NCBI GenBank assembly: GCA_964631945.1
Contig: CAZWAY010000005.1
Location: forward strand, 53,669 to 117,668
DNA length: 64,000 bases
Origin: JABFRZ01 sp964631945
Lineage (GTDB): Bacteria > Planctomycetota > UBA1135 > GCA-002686595
Direction of reading: 5' to 3'
Shown: positions 43,954-54,648 of the stretch, one piece after another
Numbering within the stretch: position 1 is the stretch's first letter
Layout of the letters: each line of letters starts with the position of its first letter
Program-made: the position numbers and the translations under genes
The notes under the pieces: model-generated
What the model was told of the DNA's origin: nothing
The model's input: the letters and a program-made list of their open reading frames with translations, nothing else
Databases searched by the model: none

Positions 43954-44649
43954 GTGCCGCGCCTCGCACTGTTCGTGCTCGGGGGACTGGCGAGCGCGTG
44001 CCTCGTCCAGCGTCCGCTGCCCGATGCGCCCAGCGCGAGCGCGACGCGCGAGCTGCGCCAGAGCCGCTTCCCGGATGGCACCCCGCGCAGCGAATGGAGC
44101 GTGCTCGCCTGGCCCGATGGCCGCGTCGAGCGCGATGGCGTCGAGCGCGAGTTCCATCCGAACGGCACGCTGCGCTCGGAGGGCAGCTTCGCGCACGGCG
44201 TCCCCGTGGGTGTTTGGCGGACCTGGTTCGCCGACGGCCGCCCGCGCTCGGAGGTGGATTTCGGCTCGCCGGACGCGAGCACGACCACGCGCGAACGCTT
44301 CTGGCACGCGAACGGCCAGCTGGCAGCCGAGGGACCGGCCGCGGGTGGGGTGCGCGAGGGTCCGTGGAGCTACTGGAGCGAGAACGGCCTGCCCTTGCGC
44401 GCGGGCGCCTATCGCGCGGGGCGACGTGACGGGCCCTGGGTCTTCTACGACTCACGCGGTTCGAAGCGTGCCGAGGGATCCTACGAGCTGGGCGCGCGCG
44501 TGGGCTCCTGGACCCTGTGGGACGAGCGCGGCGCGGCGCACCAGCGACCCGCGGCCGAGGTCGACCCGGAGACACCCGTAGAGGAGTCGTCGGACGAACC
44601 GGAGGGTTCCGGCCGGATCGCGGCCCCGGATTCTGCTCGTCCGGGTTGA
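43954..44649 (+). CDS. MORN-variant repeat lipoprotein
   Basis: 231 residues, GTG start. The signal LALFVLGGLASAC ends in a lipobox-like Cys, so lipid anchoring is likely. Five or so toxin-antitoxin-type MORN-variant repeats follow, each of the form F-x-x-(N/D)-G-x-x-R-x-E/G...G-x-W-x-x-(W/Y) (for example FHPNGTLRSEGSFAHGVPVG, FADGRPRSE, FWHANGQLAAEG, YWSENGLPLRAGAYRAG, FYDSRGSKRAEGSYE). The tail is acidic and Pro/Glu-rich. Such repeats are found in envelope proteins of unknown role. The gene lies 7 bases after terC. Confidence 0.78.
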   Translation: MPRLALFVLGGLASACLVQRPLPDAPSASATRELRQSRFPDGTPRSEWSVLAWPDGRVERDGVEREFHPNGTLRSEGSFAHGVPVGVWRTWFADGRPRSEVDFGSPDASTTTRERFWHANGQLAAEGPAAGGVREGPWSYWSENGLPLRAGAYRAGRRDGPWVFYDSRGSKRAEGSYELGARVGSWTLWDERGAAHQRPAAEVDPETPVEESSDEPEGSGRIAAPDSARPG

Positions 44650-44703
44650 ACTCCTCGGCCGGGGTGCCCAAGAGTCCGCCTGCGGGTCCGGCGGACAGCT
44701 GGA

Positions 44704-44775
44704 CTTCGACCCTTGGTTCCCCCTTGACCCCCTCCTCCTCGGGGGAACCACCTGAGAGACGAGAGCGGGTCGAAG
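44704..44775. repeat. nested inverted repeats (candidate structured RNA)
   Basis: The outer arms CTTCGACCC (44704-44712) and GGGTCGAAG (44767-44775) are perfect 9-base complements. The inner arms GGTTCCCCC (44715-44723) and GGGGGAACC (44741-44749) form a second perfect 9-base stem with a 17-base pyrimidine-rich loop. It lies in the 217-base gap between the MORN lipoprotein and HMG-CoA reductase genes, without a T tract after the outer stem. Confidence 0.55.
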
Positions 44776-44853
44776 CCTCTGACTGCGTGATGGCCTCCTA
44801 GGGATGGAGACCGCCGGACCCGCCTCCCACTCTCGCCCCCGGGGTGGCTGAGA

Positions 44854-44859
44854 TAGGCT
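44854..44859 (+). promoter_or_regulatory. -10-like TAGGCT before HMG-CoA reductase
   Basis: TAGGCT ends 7 bases before the ATG at 44867, so transcription would start at or near the start codon. Confidence 0.45.
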
Positions 44860-44866
44860 CCGGCCA

Positions 44867-46051
44867 ATGGACGGGCCCCTGCCGAGGATCCCGCGCGCGA
44901 GCGCGGACGATTGCGCCGAGCCAGCGGTGCGCGCGCGCCGCGAGCTGTGCGAACGGGTCGTCGGGCACCCGCTCCCGCACCTCGCCGGTGCGCCGGTGCC
45001 GCCCGCCAAGGCCCGCGGCAAGGTCGAGAACCTGACCGGCTTCGCCCAGGTGCCGCTCGGGATCGCCGGGCCGCTGCGGGTCGAGACCCAGCTCGGTTGG
45101 CGCGAGGCCTACGTGCCGATGGCGACGACCGAGGGCGCGATGGTGGCCTCGTACTCGCGCGGGATGAAGCTCCTGTCGCTGGCCGGGACGGCGCGTGCGC
45201 GCGTCGTCGGTGAGGGGCTCTCGCAGCATCCGATGCTGGTGTACGCCGATGTCGCCGCGGCCGAGCGGGCGCGCGCAGCCGTGCCGGGGCTGCGCGCCGA
45301 ACTCGAGCGCGCGACGGCCGCGAGCACGCAGCACGGGCGGCTCGTGGCGGTCGAGCCCGAGCTCGTCGGGCGACGGCTCGTCCTGCGGCTGGTGTTCAGC
45401 ACGGGCGACGCCATCGGCATCAACATGGCGGCACGCGCGAGCGAGCTGTGCTGCGAGCTGGTCGCGCGCGCGACCGGAGCCGAACGGCGCTACGTGCACG
45501 GCGAGGACGTCGAGAAGCGCGCCAACGCGCGCGCGCTGCACGCGGGCCGCGGGCGCAGCGTGGTGTGCGACGTGCGCGTGCCGCGCGCGCTGCTGAGCGA
45601 GCACCTGCGGGTCACGCCCGAGGACCTGGTCGCGATCCACCAGAGCTATCAGCTCGGCTTCGCGCGCCTCGGGACGCACAACGGGCTCGTCCAGGCGGCC
45701 AACGGGCTCGCGGCGGTGTTCCTGGCCTGCGGCCAGGACGTGGCCTACGTCACGGAGTGCGCCACGGGTTTCCTGGAGTTCGCGTGCACGAGCACGGGCG
45801 AGCTCTACGCGAGCGCGCACCTGCCCTCGCTGCTGGTCGGGACCGTCGGTGGCGGCACGGGCCAGGGCACGGCGGCGGAGTGCCTCGAGCTGCTCGGCGT
45901 GCGCGGCACGGGTGGGGCCAACGTCTTCGCCGAGCTGCTGGCCGCCACGGTCCTGGCCGGCGACCTCTCGCTGCTGGCCTCGTTCTGCACGCACGAGTTC
46001 GTGGCGGCGCACGAGCGTCTGGGACGCAACCGTCCGGACGCGTCGGCATGA
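44867..46051 (+). CDS. hydroxymethylglutaryl-CoA reductase (class I-like)
   Basis: 394 residues. Reduces HMG-CoA to mevalonate, the committed step of the mevalonate route to isoprenoids. All four catalytic residues are in recognisable context: E89 in TTEGAMVASYSRG, K217 in GEDVEKRANARALHAGRGRS, D291 in ACGQDVAYVTE, and H382 in FVAAHERLGRN. The substrate/cofactor motifs ENLTGFAQVPLGIAGPL, GDAIGINM and VGTVGGGTG are clear. The sequence follows class I (archaeal/eukaryotic-type catalytic domain) more than class II. Most bacteria use the MEP route, so its presence is notable. It overlaps the next gene (ATGA). Confidence 0.88.
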   Translation: MDGPLPRIPRASADDCAEPAVRARRELCERVVGHPLPHLAGAPVPPAKARGKVENLTGFAQVPLGIAGPLRVETQLGWREAYVPMATTEGAMVASYSRGMKLLSLAGTARARVVGEGLSQHPMLVYADVAAAERARAAVPGLRAELERATAASTQHGRLVAVEPELVGRRLVLRLVFSTGDAIGINMAARASELCCELVARATGAERRYVHGEDVEKRANARALHAGRGRSVVCDVRVPRALLSEHLRVTPEDLVAIHQSYQLGFARLGTHNGLVQAANGLAAVFLACGQDVAYVTECATGFLEFACTSTGELYASAHLPSLLVGTVGGGTGQGTAAECLELLGVRGTGGANVFAELLAATVLAGDLSLLASFCTHEFVAAHERLGRNRPDASA

Positions 46052-46854
46052 GCGCGCCCGCGCGCCGGGGCTTCGAGCCGTGGGCCTTCGTGGCCTTCGC
46101 GCTGGCGGGCCTGTGCGCGGGTGCGTTCGTCTTCCTCGGCTTGCGTCCGGGCGGTGCGGCGCCCGTCTTCGTCTACCGCTTCGGGCTGCTCTTCGCGGGC
46201 TGGGCCGCGGCGGTGGCGATGCTGATCGCCATGATCTGGTCCCTGCGGCGGCGGCCGGTCCTGCAGCGCGGGCGCGCGTGGCCCCTGGTGGCGCTGGGCG
46301 CCAGCCTGTGGTTCTGTTCGCTGCCGATCGCCTACCCCTCGTCGCACGAGGGCAAGTTCAGTCCGACGCGCTTCGGACTGCCGTTCGAGGGCAAGGCGCG
46401 CGTGCGCTACGGAGGCCTGCACAAGCTCCAGAATCCGTTGCTGTTCGACCCGGCGCGGCGCTTCGGCACGGCCTTCGAGCGGCGCTCGGAGTCGCTCGAG
46501 GTGCTGGCGCCGGCCGATGGCACCCTGCTCGACCTCGCCGCCGGACGCATGGGTGACGTGCTGGTGCTCGCGACCGGGGTGGGGGAGTACTGCGTGCTGG
46601 AGGGCCTGGTGCCCGGCAGCTGTTCCCTGACCCCGGGGAGCGCCGTGCGCGCGGGCGAGCGCCTCGGCAGCGGCGCGGCTTGGCTGAGCGTGCATCTCCA
46701 GGACCGACCGAGCCCAGGGGCGGGCGAGGGCATCCCGATGCGCTACTGGAACTACCTGGCCGACGGGCGAACGGCCGAGAGCGGCGTGCCGGTGCCGCCC
46801 CAGGAGGTCTCGCGTGCCGTTCCCGGGCGCTCCGACGGGCCCCCGGGGCGTTGA
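46048..46854 (+). CDS. membrane protein with degenerate M23-like domain
   Basis: 268 residues, starting inside the HMG-CoA reductase stop (ATGA). Three membrane helices (about 11-31, 41-65, 79-95) precede an outside domain (about 105-250). Its second half has the cadence of LytM/M23 domains (LEVLAPADGTLLDLAAGRMG, VLEGLVPGSCSLTPGSAVRAGERLGSGAAWLSVHLQD), but the zinc-binding H-x3-D is missing and only one late His remains, so it is probably not a peptidase. The coupling to HMG-CoA reductase suggests a shared envelope or isoprenoid role, which is speculative. Confidence 0.65.
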   Translation: MSAPARRGFEPWAFVAFALAGLCAGAFVFLGLRPGGAAPVFVYRFGLLFAGWAAAVAMLIAMIWSLRRRPVLQRGRAWPLVALGASLWFCSLPIAYPSSHEGKFSPTRFGLPFEGKARVRYGGLHKLQNPLLFDPARRFGTAFERRSESLEVLAPADGTLLDLAAGRMGDVLVLATGVGEYCVLEGLVPGSCSLTPGSAVRAGERLGSGAAWLSVHLQDRPSPGAGEGIPMRYWNYLADGRTAESGVPVPPQEVSRAVPGRSDGPPGR

Positions 46855-46878
46855 CAGCCCGAGGGAGGGCGCTACCCT
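46851..46878 (+). promoter_or_regulatory. sigma70-type promoter for fusA
   Basis: A consensus -35 TTGACA (46851-46856), a 16-base spacer and GC-TACCCT (46873-46878). The -35 overlaps the stop codon of the preceding gene. The fusA ATG is about 148 bases downstream, so this mRNA has a real leader. Confidence 0.65.
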
Positions 46879-47025
46879 GATGCGCTTCAAAAACGCCGGG
46901 GATCCGCGCCAGCGGGCCTCCGGCGAGCCGCCGAACGCCCTCGGGATCGCGCGATTCGATCGCCCCGGATGTTCGGCCCCCGGCCCCTGGCCTGCGCGTC
47001 GTCCTCTACCCCTCCAGCTGCTCCC

Positions 47026-49128
<2,103 letters not shown>

Positions 49129-49155
49129 GCGCTGGCTCCGCACCCCGGGCGTGGC

Positions 49156-49161
49156 TAGGAT
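49156..49161 (+). promoter_or_regulatory. -10-like TAGGAT before propeller-like gene
   Basis: TGGC-TAGGAT ends 9 bases before the ATG at 49171. Confidence 0.42.
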
Positions 49162-49170
49162 TCCGCGCCG

Positions 49171-50148
49171 ATGACGCGCACTGCACGGCGACGCTGGAGC
49201 CGCGAGTTCCAGGGTGAGATCGATGGCATCGCCCTGGGCGACACCGGGCCGGTCATCCTGCACGGCTACGACCCGCCGGCCGGCGGCAAGTGGATCGACA
49301 ACGTCATCCCCGGCAAGCTCGGAGCCTACGATCGCTCCAGCGGCGACGTGCTCTGGCTCTCGCCCTGCGAAGTCGGCTACGGCCGCGGCTTCGGCTGCGG
49401 CTTCGGAGACGAGGAGGACGTGGTGATCCTCGGTCCGTCGAGCCAGAAGCACCGCATCGCGCGCATGTCGCTCTCCACGGGGGAGCTGATCGGCGCCAGC
49501 GAGATCGGGGCCTTCGACCAGGCCCTCGCCTTCGGCGACGTGTGCCTGACCGTGACGCCGCAGCGCGTCAGCGGGATCCTGACCTCGCCCATGCTCGAGG
49601 TCTGGAGCTACGCGCGTGATGGCGAGCGTTACCACCTGGTCGGGCGCATCGGACCCCACGCCTACGTCGTGTACACCGACACCGCGCGCAAGCGTCAAGG
49701 CGTGCTGCGCCTGGACGTGGAGTCGGGCGAGCAGGTCGACACCTTCATCGACCCGGAGCTGCCGGTGATCCACGACCTGGTGTGCGGCAGCGACCTGGCC
49801 ATCGTGCTCTCCGGCAACCGCGTGCCCGCGCGCCCGGGCCAGTCGAGCGGCCCCGAGGAGCTGCGCCTGGAGGCCTTCCGCACGCACGAGTCCAGCGCCT
49901 ACTCGCTGTGGCGCGAGGTGCTCGCGGACGAGAGCGACGAATTGCCCGACGTGAGCCTCTCGCTCGACAGCGGCAAGCTCTACCTCGCGCGCGGCGCCAT
50001 GCTCGAGGTGCGCGACGGCGTGTCCGGACGGATGCTGGGGGAGCTGACCCTGCCCGGTCTGGACGAACGCGTGGCCTGGAAGGTCGCGCAGGGTGCCGGG
50101 CTCCTGGCGGAGGAGACGCGCGCCTCGGTGTTCGAGCTTCCCGCTTGA
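49171..50148 (+). CDS. hypothetical beta-propeller-like protein
   Basis: 325 residues, no signal peptide or membrane helix. Successive beta-hairpin units of the type ...GKLGAYDRSSGDVLWLSP..., ...HRIARMSLSTGELIGASEIG... and ...GVLRLDVESGEQVDTFIDP... resemble PQQ/WD-like propeller blades, so a cytosolic propeller is likely. No enzyme signature is seen. It starts 42 bases after fusA, has its own TAGGAT element, and is followed after 3 bases by a DJ-1-like gene, so the two probably form an operon. Confidence 0.65.
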   Translation: MTRTARRRWSREFQGEIDGIALGDTGPVILHGYDPPAGGKWIDNVIPGKLGAYDRSSGDVLWLSPCEVGYGRGFGCGFGDEEDVVILGPSSQKHRIARMSLSTGELIGASEIGAFDQALAFGDVCLTVTPQRVSGILTSPMLEVWSYARDGERYHLVGRIGPHAYVVYTDTARKRQGVLRLDVESGEQVDTFIDPELPVIHDLVCGSDLAIVLSGNRVPARPGQSSGPEELRLEAFRTHESSAYSLWREVLADESDELPDVSLSLDSGKLYLARGAMLEVRDGVSGRMLGELTLPGLDERVAWKVAQGAGLLAEETRASVFELPA

Positions 50149-50151
50149 GCG

Positions 50152-50730
50152 ATGTCCAAGAAGGAAGCCAGCCCCAAGGCCCAGCTGGACGAGCACGGGC
50201 TCGTGGTGCACGCCTACGCCAGCACGGTGCTGGTGATCGTGCCGCCCAGCGGCTACGCCGAGACGACCCTGCGCTACGCCCGTTCCGCGCTGTTCAACGT
50301 GCACGTGGGCACGCGCGTGGTCTCGTCCCAGGACGGGGCCGTCCTGCGCGGTGAGCTCCAGGACGAGTTCCAGGTCGACGGATCGCTGGCGGGGGAGACG
50401 ATGGACCCCTACTCCGGCTTGATCCTGTGCGCCGGGGTCGGCTCGCCCTGGCTCGCCGAGCAGGCCGATGTCCTGCGCCTGGTGCGCGCGGCGGCGCAGC
50501 AGCAGAAGCTCATCGGGGCCTGGGGCCTGGCCGTCGCGGCGCTCGCCCAGGGCGACGTCGTGCGCAAGAAGCGCGTGACCGGCGAGCGCTCGCTGCGCGC
50601 GCAGCTGGAGGCCGCCGGGGCGCGCTACACGGGCAGCCAGGTCGAGCGCGACGAGAAGCTCGTGACCGGGCTGGACGACGCCTCGGGCTTCCGCTTCGGG
50701 AAGGCCCTGGTCCAGGTCGTGCGCATCTGA
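50152..50730 (+). CDS. DJ-1/PfpI-like protein lacking the nucleophilic Cys
   Basis: 192 residues. The alpha/beta pattern and phrases VLVIVPPSGYAETTLRYARS, YSGLILCAGVG, GDVVRKKRVTGERSLRAQLE, GARYTGSQVERDEKLVTGLD and SGFRFGKALVQVV follow DJ-1/PfpI proteins. The nucleophile elbow that normally reads A-I-C-H-G is replaced by IGAWGLAVAAL, so the catalytic Cys and following His are absent. It is therefore likely a binding or regulatory homologue rather than a deglycase or protease. It begins 3 bases after the propeller-like gene. Confidence 0.68.
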   Translation: MSKKEASPKAQLDEHGLVVHAYASTVLVIVPPSGYAETTLRYARSALFNVHVGTRVVSSQDGAVLRGELQDEFQVDGSLAGETMDPYSGLILCAGVGSPWLAEQADVLRLVRAAAQQQKLIGAWGLAVAALAQGDVVRKKRVTGERSLRAQLEAAGARYTGSQVERDEKLVTGLDDASGFRFGKALVQVVRI

Positions 50731-50838
50731 GCCCGGCGTGGCGGGCCTATCTGGATCCGCCCAGCGACGCTATCCTCTAGCGCTCTTTCGGACACCAACC
50801 ACCCGTTCGTCTGGTCGCTACCGGACAGAGGGTTCCAC

Positions 50839-53820
50839 GTGAGCGCAGCCGCGATCGTCGAGACGCTGGCCAAGGAATTGTCAGTAGGGAAAGAGCACGC
50901 CCAGCGCGTGTTCGAGCTCCTCCAGGCCGGGCACAAGGCCCCCTACATCGCCCGCTACCGTCGCGCCGAGATCGGCGCCTTCACCGACGGCTCCATCCGG
51001 CGCTTCGCGCGCCGGCTGAAGCAGTTCGAGGAACTCGACAAGCGGCGGGCCTCGCTGCTGCGCTCGGTCCAGGAGCAGTTGAAGGGCGAGCCCGTGCCGA
51101 CCGAGCTCACGGAGGCGGTGTTCGCGTGCACGGACCGCTTCGAGCTCGAGGACCAGTTCCTCCCGCATCGCCGACCCGAGCCCGAGGTGCAGCTCGCCAT
51201 CGATCGCGGACTCGCGCCCCTGGCCGACGCGCTCGTGGCCAGCCCGCCGCGCGGGACACCCGCGCTCGAGGCCGAGGAGGCCTCCGGCTCCGCTCCTGGG
51301 CCGGGCACGGCGTCCGCCCAAGCCGAGGACTCGGGCCAAGCCACGGCCGAGCCCACGCCCGAAGCGCCGGCCGAGCCGCACGCGCCCGAGGGCGCCGACG
51401 AACCCGCGTCCGCGGAGTTCGAGGCGGAGATGGGTGCCGAGACAGCAGCGTCCCAGGCCCAGACCGCGGAGGGCGAGCCGGACCCCGGAACCGCCGCGCC
51501 CGAACCCGGAGCGGAGGCGGACTCGAACGCGGCCGCGGGAGAGCGGGAGAACGCCTCCGAACGCGCGCATCCCTCGCCGGATCCCCTCCACGCGCGGCCG
51601 GTGTTCCACCCCGCGCACATCGACCTGTCGCCGCAGCTCGCGCGCCTGTGCTCGGAATACGTCAACACGGATCGTGGCGTACACACCGAGCAGCAGGCGC
51701 TCGAGGGTGCGATGCGCATCCTCTCGGACCGGCTGGGGCGCAACCCCCAGCTGCGCACGCTGCTGCGGCGGCTGCTGCGCAAGCATGGCCGCGTCGGGGT
51801 GCGAGCGCTGGTCGAAGAGGGGCGCCTGGGTCGGAACCGTTCGCTGCTGCGCGTCAACGTTCCGCTGCGACAGTTGCAGGGCCACCGCCTGATCGCCTTG
51901 CGCCAGGCCCAGGCCCAGCGCCAGATCGCGCTGGTCCTCACCGTGGACGAGCGCGTGGTCATGCCCCAGGTGCGCGCTGCGCTCGGACGCCGGATCCATC
52001 CCGCCTATGCGTCCGTGGCGGACGAGGTCGCGCGTCAGGCGCTGCACCTGCGCTTGCTGCCGATGATCGAGGACGACGTTCGCAACGAACTGCGCGAGCG
52101 GGCAGACGAGGAAGCCATCCGTCTGGTGGCGCAGCACCTGCGGCAGATCCTGCTGACGCCCCCGGCCGGTCCGCGGCCCACGGCTGGCGTGCACGTGGAC
52201 GCCAAGGGGGACTGGCTGATCTTCGTGGTCGACGCCGACGGTCAGCCCCAGGGCAGCGAGCTCAAGCTCGAGGCCTCGACCTTGGCCTTGCCCGAGCTGG
52301 CCCAGAAGCTGAACGAGGCCATGCGCGGAACCGGCGTGAACACCCTCGCCGTGAGCTGCGACAAGAGCGTGCGGCCCGGCCTGCTGAAGCTGCGCGCGGC
52401 ACTCGACCTCCTGCAGGTCGAGGCGGTCGTCGTCCCGGTCAACGATGCCGGGCTCGCGAGCTACGCCAACTCCGAGCAGGCACGCGCGGAGCTGGGCGCC
52501 TTCTCGGTGCCGGCCCGCGAGGCCATCGGGCTCGCGCGTCGCTATCAGGACCCGTTGCTCGAGTTCTTGAAGGTGGAGCCACGCAACCTCGGGCTCGGGC
52601 GCGAGCAAGCCGTCATCAGCAAGGCGGCGCTGCGGCGCGTGGTCCACGACACGCTCGAATCGTGCGTGGCCCACGTCGGTTGCGACCTCAACCACGCTCC
52701 CGTGCACTTCCTGCGTCACGTCCCCGGGCTCAACTTCGAGCTGGCCAAGAAGCTCGTCGAGCGCCGTGCCCAGCGCCCCTTCGGCTCGCGCGAGGAGCTG
52801 CGCACCGAGAACCTGCTCGACGACCTGGCCTGGGTCGACTCCATCGGCTTCCTGTGCGTGCGCGACTCGAGCGAGCCGCTCGACGCCACCGCGCTGCACC
52901 CCGAGCAGTACGACCTGGCCCGACGCGTCATCCTGCAGGGCGGGGCCAGCGTGGAAGAGAGTCTCGGCCAACGCGATGTCGCCCGGGGTTTGCGCCGTGG
53001 CGACTTCGACGTGGACGAAGGCACCTGGCGCGAGCTCGTGCGCGAGGTCGCGCACCCCGGTCGGGATCCGCGCCCGCGCCAGTTCTTCCCGCGCCTGCTC
53101 CCGTCCGAGACCGACCCGAAGAGCCTGCAGAAGGACCAGGTCGTGGAGGGCGTCGTCTCCAACGTGGCCAGCTTCGGAGCCTTCGTGGACCTCGGGCCCG
53201 AGAAGGATGCGATGGTGCACGTCAGCGAGATCTCCAGCCACTACGTGCGCGACGCGCGCGTGCTGCTGTCGATCGGCCAGGTCGTGCGCGCGCGCGTGCT
53301 CGACGCCAGCGGCCCGCGCGCCGAGCTCTCGCTCAAGAACGTGCCCGACTTCCGGCGCGGCCCGGCCGGCCCGCGCCGCGCCGAACGCGGCCCGCGCGAG
53401 GAGGGGGCCGTGGCCGGCGCCGAACCGAGCACCGAGCGCCGCGAGCGCAGCGGTCGACGCGGCCCGCGACGCAACGCCGAGGGCGGCGAGACCTGGACCG
53501 ACTTCCAGCCCGTGCTGCGCGGCGCGCGTACACGCCGTGACGGCCTGGTCACGGGCTCGGGCGGCGAAGGGAAGAAGCGTGGCGGCGGTGGTCGCGGGGC
53601 GCGCGAGGGTGGCTCGGTCGGCGGCGGCCCCGGCCGTTCGGCCGGTGGCCGCGGGCGCACCGGTGGGGGTCGCGAGGAATACGACGCCGACGCGGTGCGG
53701 CGGGCGAGCCGGCCGACCGGCACCTACAACCCCTTCGCGGGCTTCTTCAAGGAGAAGAAGCCGACCGAGCCCGGACTGCCCGGCGGCGAGCCGGCCGCGC
53801 CCCCGCCGTCCGAAGGCTAG
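50839..53820 (+). CDS. tex: Tex-like S1-domain RNA-binding protein with insertion and RG-rich tail
   Basis: 993 residues, GTG start; Tex is usually near 770. The Tex N terminus is clear (AGHKAPYIARYRRAEIGAFTD; LEDQFLPHRRPEPEVQLAIDRGLAPLADAL). A low-complexity Ala/Glu/Pro-rich insertion spans about 135-250. The YqgF-like core is divergent. The helix-hairpin-helix part is well kept (AIGLARRYQDPLLEFLKVEP, VGCDLNHAPVHFLRHVPGLN, SIGFLCVRDSSEPLDATALHPEQYD). The S1 domain (about 770-840) reads VEGVVSNVASFGAFVDLGPE. The final 150 residues are Arg/Gly-rich. Tex acts in transcription and RNA metabolism; the added disordered parts may broaden RNA binding. Confidence 0.85.
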   Translation: MSAAAIVETLAKELSVGKEHAQRVFELLQAGHKAPYIARYRRAEIGAFTDGSIRRFARRLKQFEELDKRRASLLRSVQEQLKGEPVPTELTEAVFACTDRFELEDQFLPHRRPEPEVQLAIDRGLAPLADALVASPPRGTPALEAEEASGSAPGPGTASAQAEDSGQATAEPTPEAPAEPHAPEGADEPASAEFEAEMGAETAASQAQTAEGEPDPGTAAPEPGAEADSNAAAGERENASERAHPSPDPLHARPVFHPAHIDLSPQLARLCSEYVNTDRGVHTEQQALEGAMRILSDRLGRNPQLRTLLRRLLRKHGRVGVRALVEEGRLGRNRSLLRVNVPLRQLQGHRLIALRQAQAQRQIALVLTVDERVVMPQVRAALGRRIHPAYASVADEVARQALHLRLLPMIEDDVRNELRERADEEAIRLVAQHLRQILLTPPAGPRPTAGVHVDAKGDWLIFVVDADGQPQGSELKLEASTLALPELAQKLNEAMRGTGVNTLAVSCDKSVRPGLLKLRAALDLLQVEAVVVPVNDAGLASYANSEQARAELGAFSVPAREAIGLARRYQDPLLEFLKVEPRNLGLGREQAVISKAALRRVVHDTLESCVAHVGCDLNHAPVHFLRHVPGLNFELAKKLVERRAQRPFGSREELRTENLLDDLAWVDSIGFLCVRDSSEPLDATALHPEQYDLARRVILQGGASVEESLGQRDVARGLRRGDFDVDEGTWRELVREVAHPGRDPRPRQFFPRLLPSETDPKSLQKDQVVEGVVSNVASFGAFVDLGPEKDAMVHVSEISSHYVRDARVLLSIGQVVRARVLDASGPRAELSLKNVPDFRRGPAGPRRAERGPREEGAVAGAEPSTERRERSGRRGPRRNAEGGETWTDFQPVLRGARTRRDGLVTGSGGEGKKRGGGGRGAREGGSVGGGPGRSAGGRGRTGGGREEYDADAVRRASRPTGTYNPFAGFFKEKKPTEPGLPGGEPAAPPPSEG

Positions 53821-53838
53821 GAGCGCCCGCGCTCGGGC

Positions 53839-54648
53839 CTAGTAGCGGTCGCGGTACTCCTCGGGGAGCAGCGCATCGAGCGGGTCGCCGTGGCCCTGGC
53901 TCGGGAACGGCGCCTGGGGCTGGTGGCCAGGCTGCGTAAACTCGCCCGAGATCGCGTCGAGCTTCTGCATCGTCTCGTAGAAGTCGATGCCGCTGCCTGC
54001 GACCTGCGGCTGACCCTGTCCGTGGAGGGCGTGGGGCGCGACACCCGCGGGCGGAGCCGACTGGGCGCTGCCGAGCACGCGCCGGACCTCCTGGGTCGCG
54101 TGCAGCAGAGCCTCGAAGCCCGCGCGCAGTTGCAGGTCGACCGCGTGCACTCGCTCGTCGAAGTGCGCGTGCAGCTTGTCGAGGCTCGCCGCGAGGCGGA
54201 AGACGGCGTCCTGCGAGTGGTCTCCGGCCGTGTTCTTGTCGTCCTGGCTCTGCATCTGGGCCTGCTGCTGGCTCGCGACCGCGGTGATGCTCTCGTGGAT
54301 CTGGAGCAACGAGGTGCGCAACTGGGCGAGCTTGGTCGAGAGCTGATCGTTCACGAGGTGCAGCTCGGCCTGCAGTGCCTCGCTGCTCTCCGAGTGATCG
54401 CTCTGGGGCAGCGTGGCCGGAGCCGCCGCGCGCGCCACGATCCCGAGCCCGAAGAAGAACAGTCCGCCCACCACCAGGGCGCCGTTCTGCACGCCGAAGG
54501 CGGCTGCCTGGCGCGCGATCTTGGCCACCTGCCAGGAGTACTGCGGCGCCAGTGCGAAGGCCACGCCCGTTGCCACGAGCGCGAAGCCGACGAAGAACAG
54601 GAAGCCTGCGCCCTTGTGCGAACGGGTTGCGAATTCGGTCGAGGCCAT
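53839..54648 (-). CDS. hypothetical two-helix membrane protein with coiled coil
   Basis: 269 residues from ATG 54648. Two membrane helices (about 15-37, FLFFVGFALVATGVAFALAP; 52-74, GALVVGGLFFFGLGIVARAA) are followed by a Gln-rich helical region (about 90-200, AELHLVNDQLSTKLAQLRTSLLQIHESI...) likely to form a coiled coil, then a Gly/Pro/Gln-rich tail ending DALLPEEYRDRY. I recognise no family. It converges on tex with 18 bases between and diverges from ptsI. Confidence 0.68.
   Translation of the reverse strand: MASTEFATRSHKGAGFLFFVGFALVATGVAFALAPQYSWQVAKIARQAAAFGVQNGALVVGGLFFFGLGIVARAAAPATLPQSDHSESSEALQAELHLVNDQLSTKLAQLRTSLLQIHESITAVASQQQAQMQSQDDKNTAGDHSQDAVFRLAASLDKLHAHFDERVHAVDLQLRAGFEALLHATQEVRRVLGSAQSAPPAGVAPHALHGQGQPQVAGSGIDFYETMQKLDAISGEFTQPGHQPQAPFPSQGHGDPLDALLPEEYRDRY

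Noticed and set aside
44650..44866. Riboswitch before HMG-CoA reductase
   Set aside because: The nested hairpins match no riboswitch class I know, and a TAGGCT element 7 bases before the ATG suggests the mRNA starts after the structure.
53824..53840. Hairpin GCCCG-CGCT-CGGGC between tex and the convergent gene as a terminator
   Set aside because: A five-base stem without a T tract is expected by chance in such GC-rich DNA.
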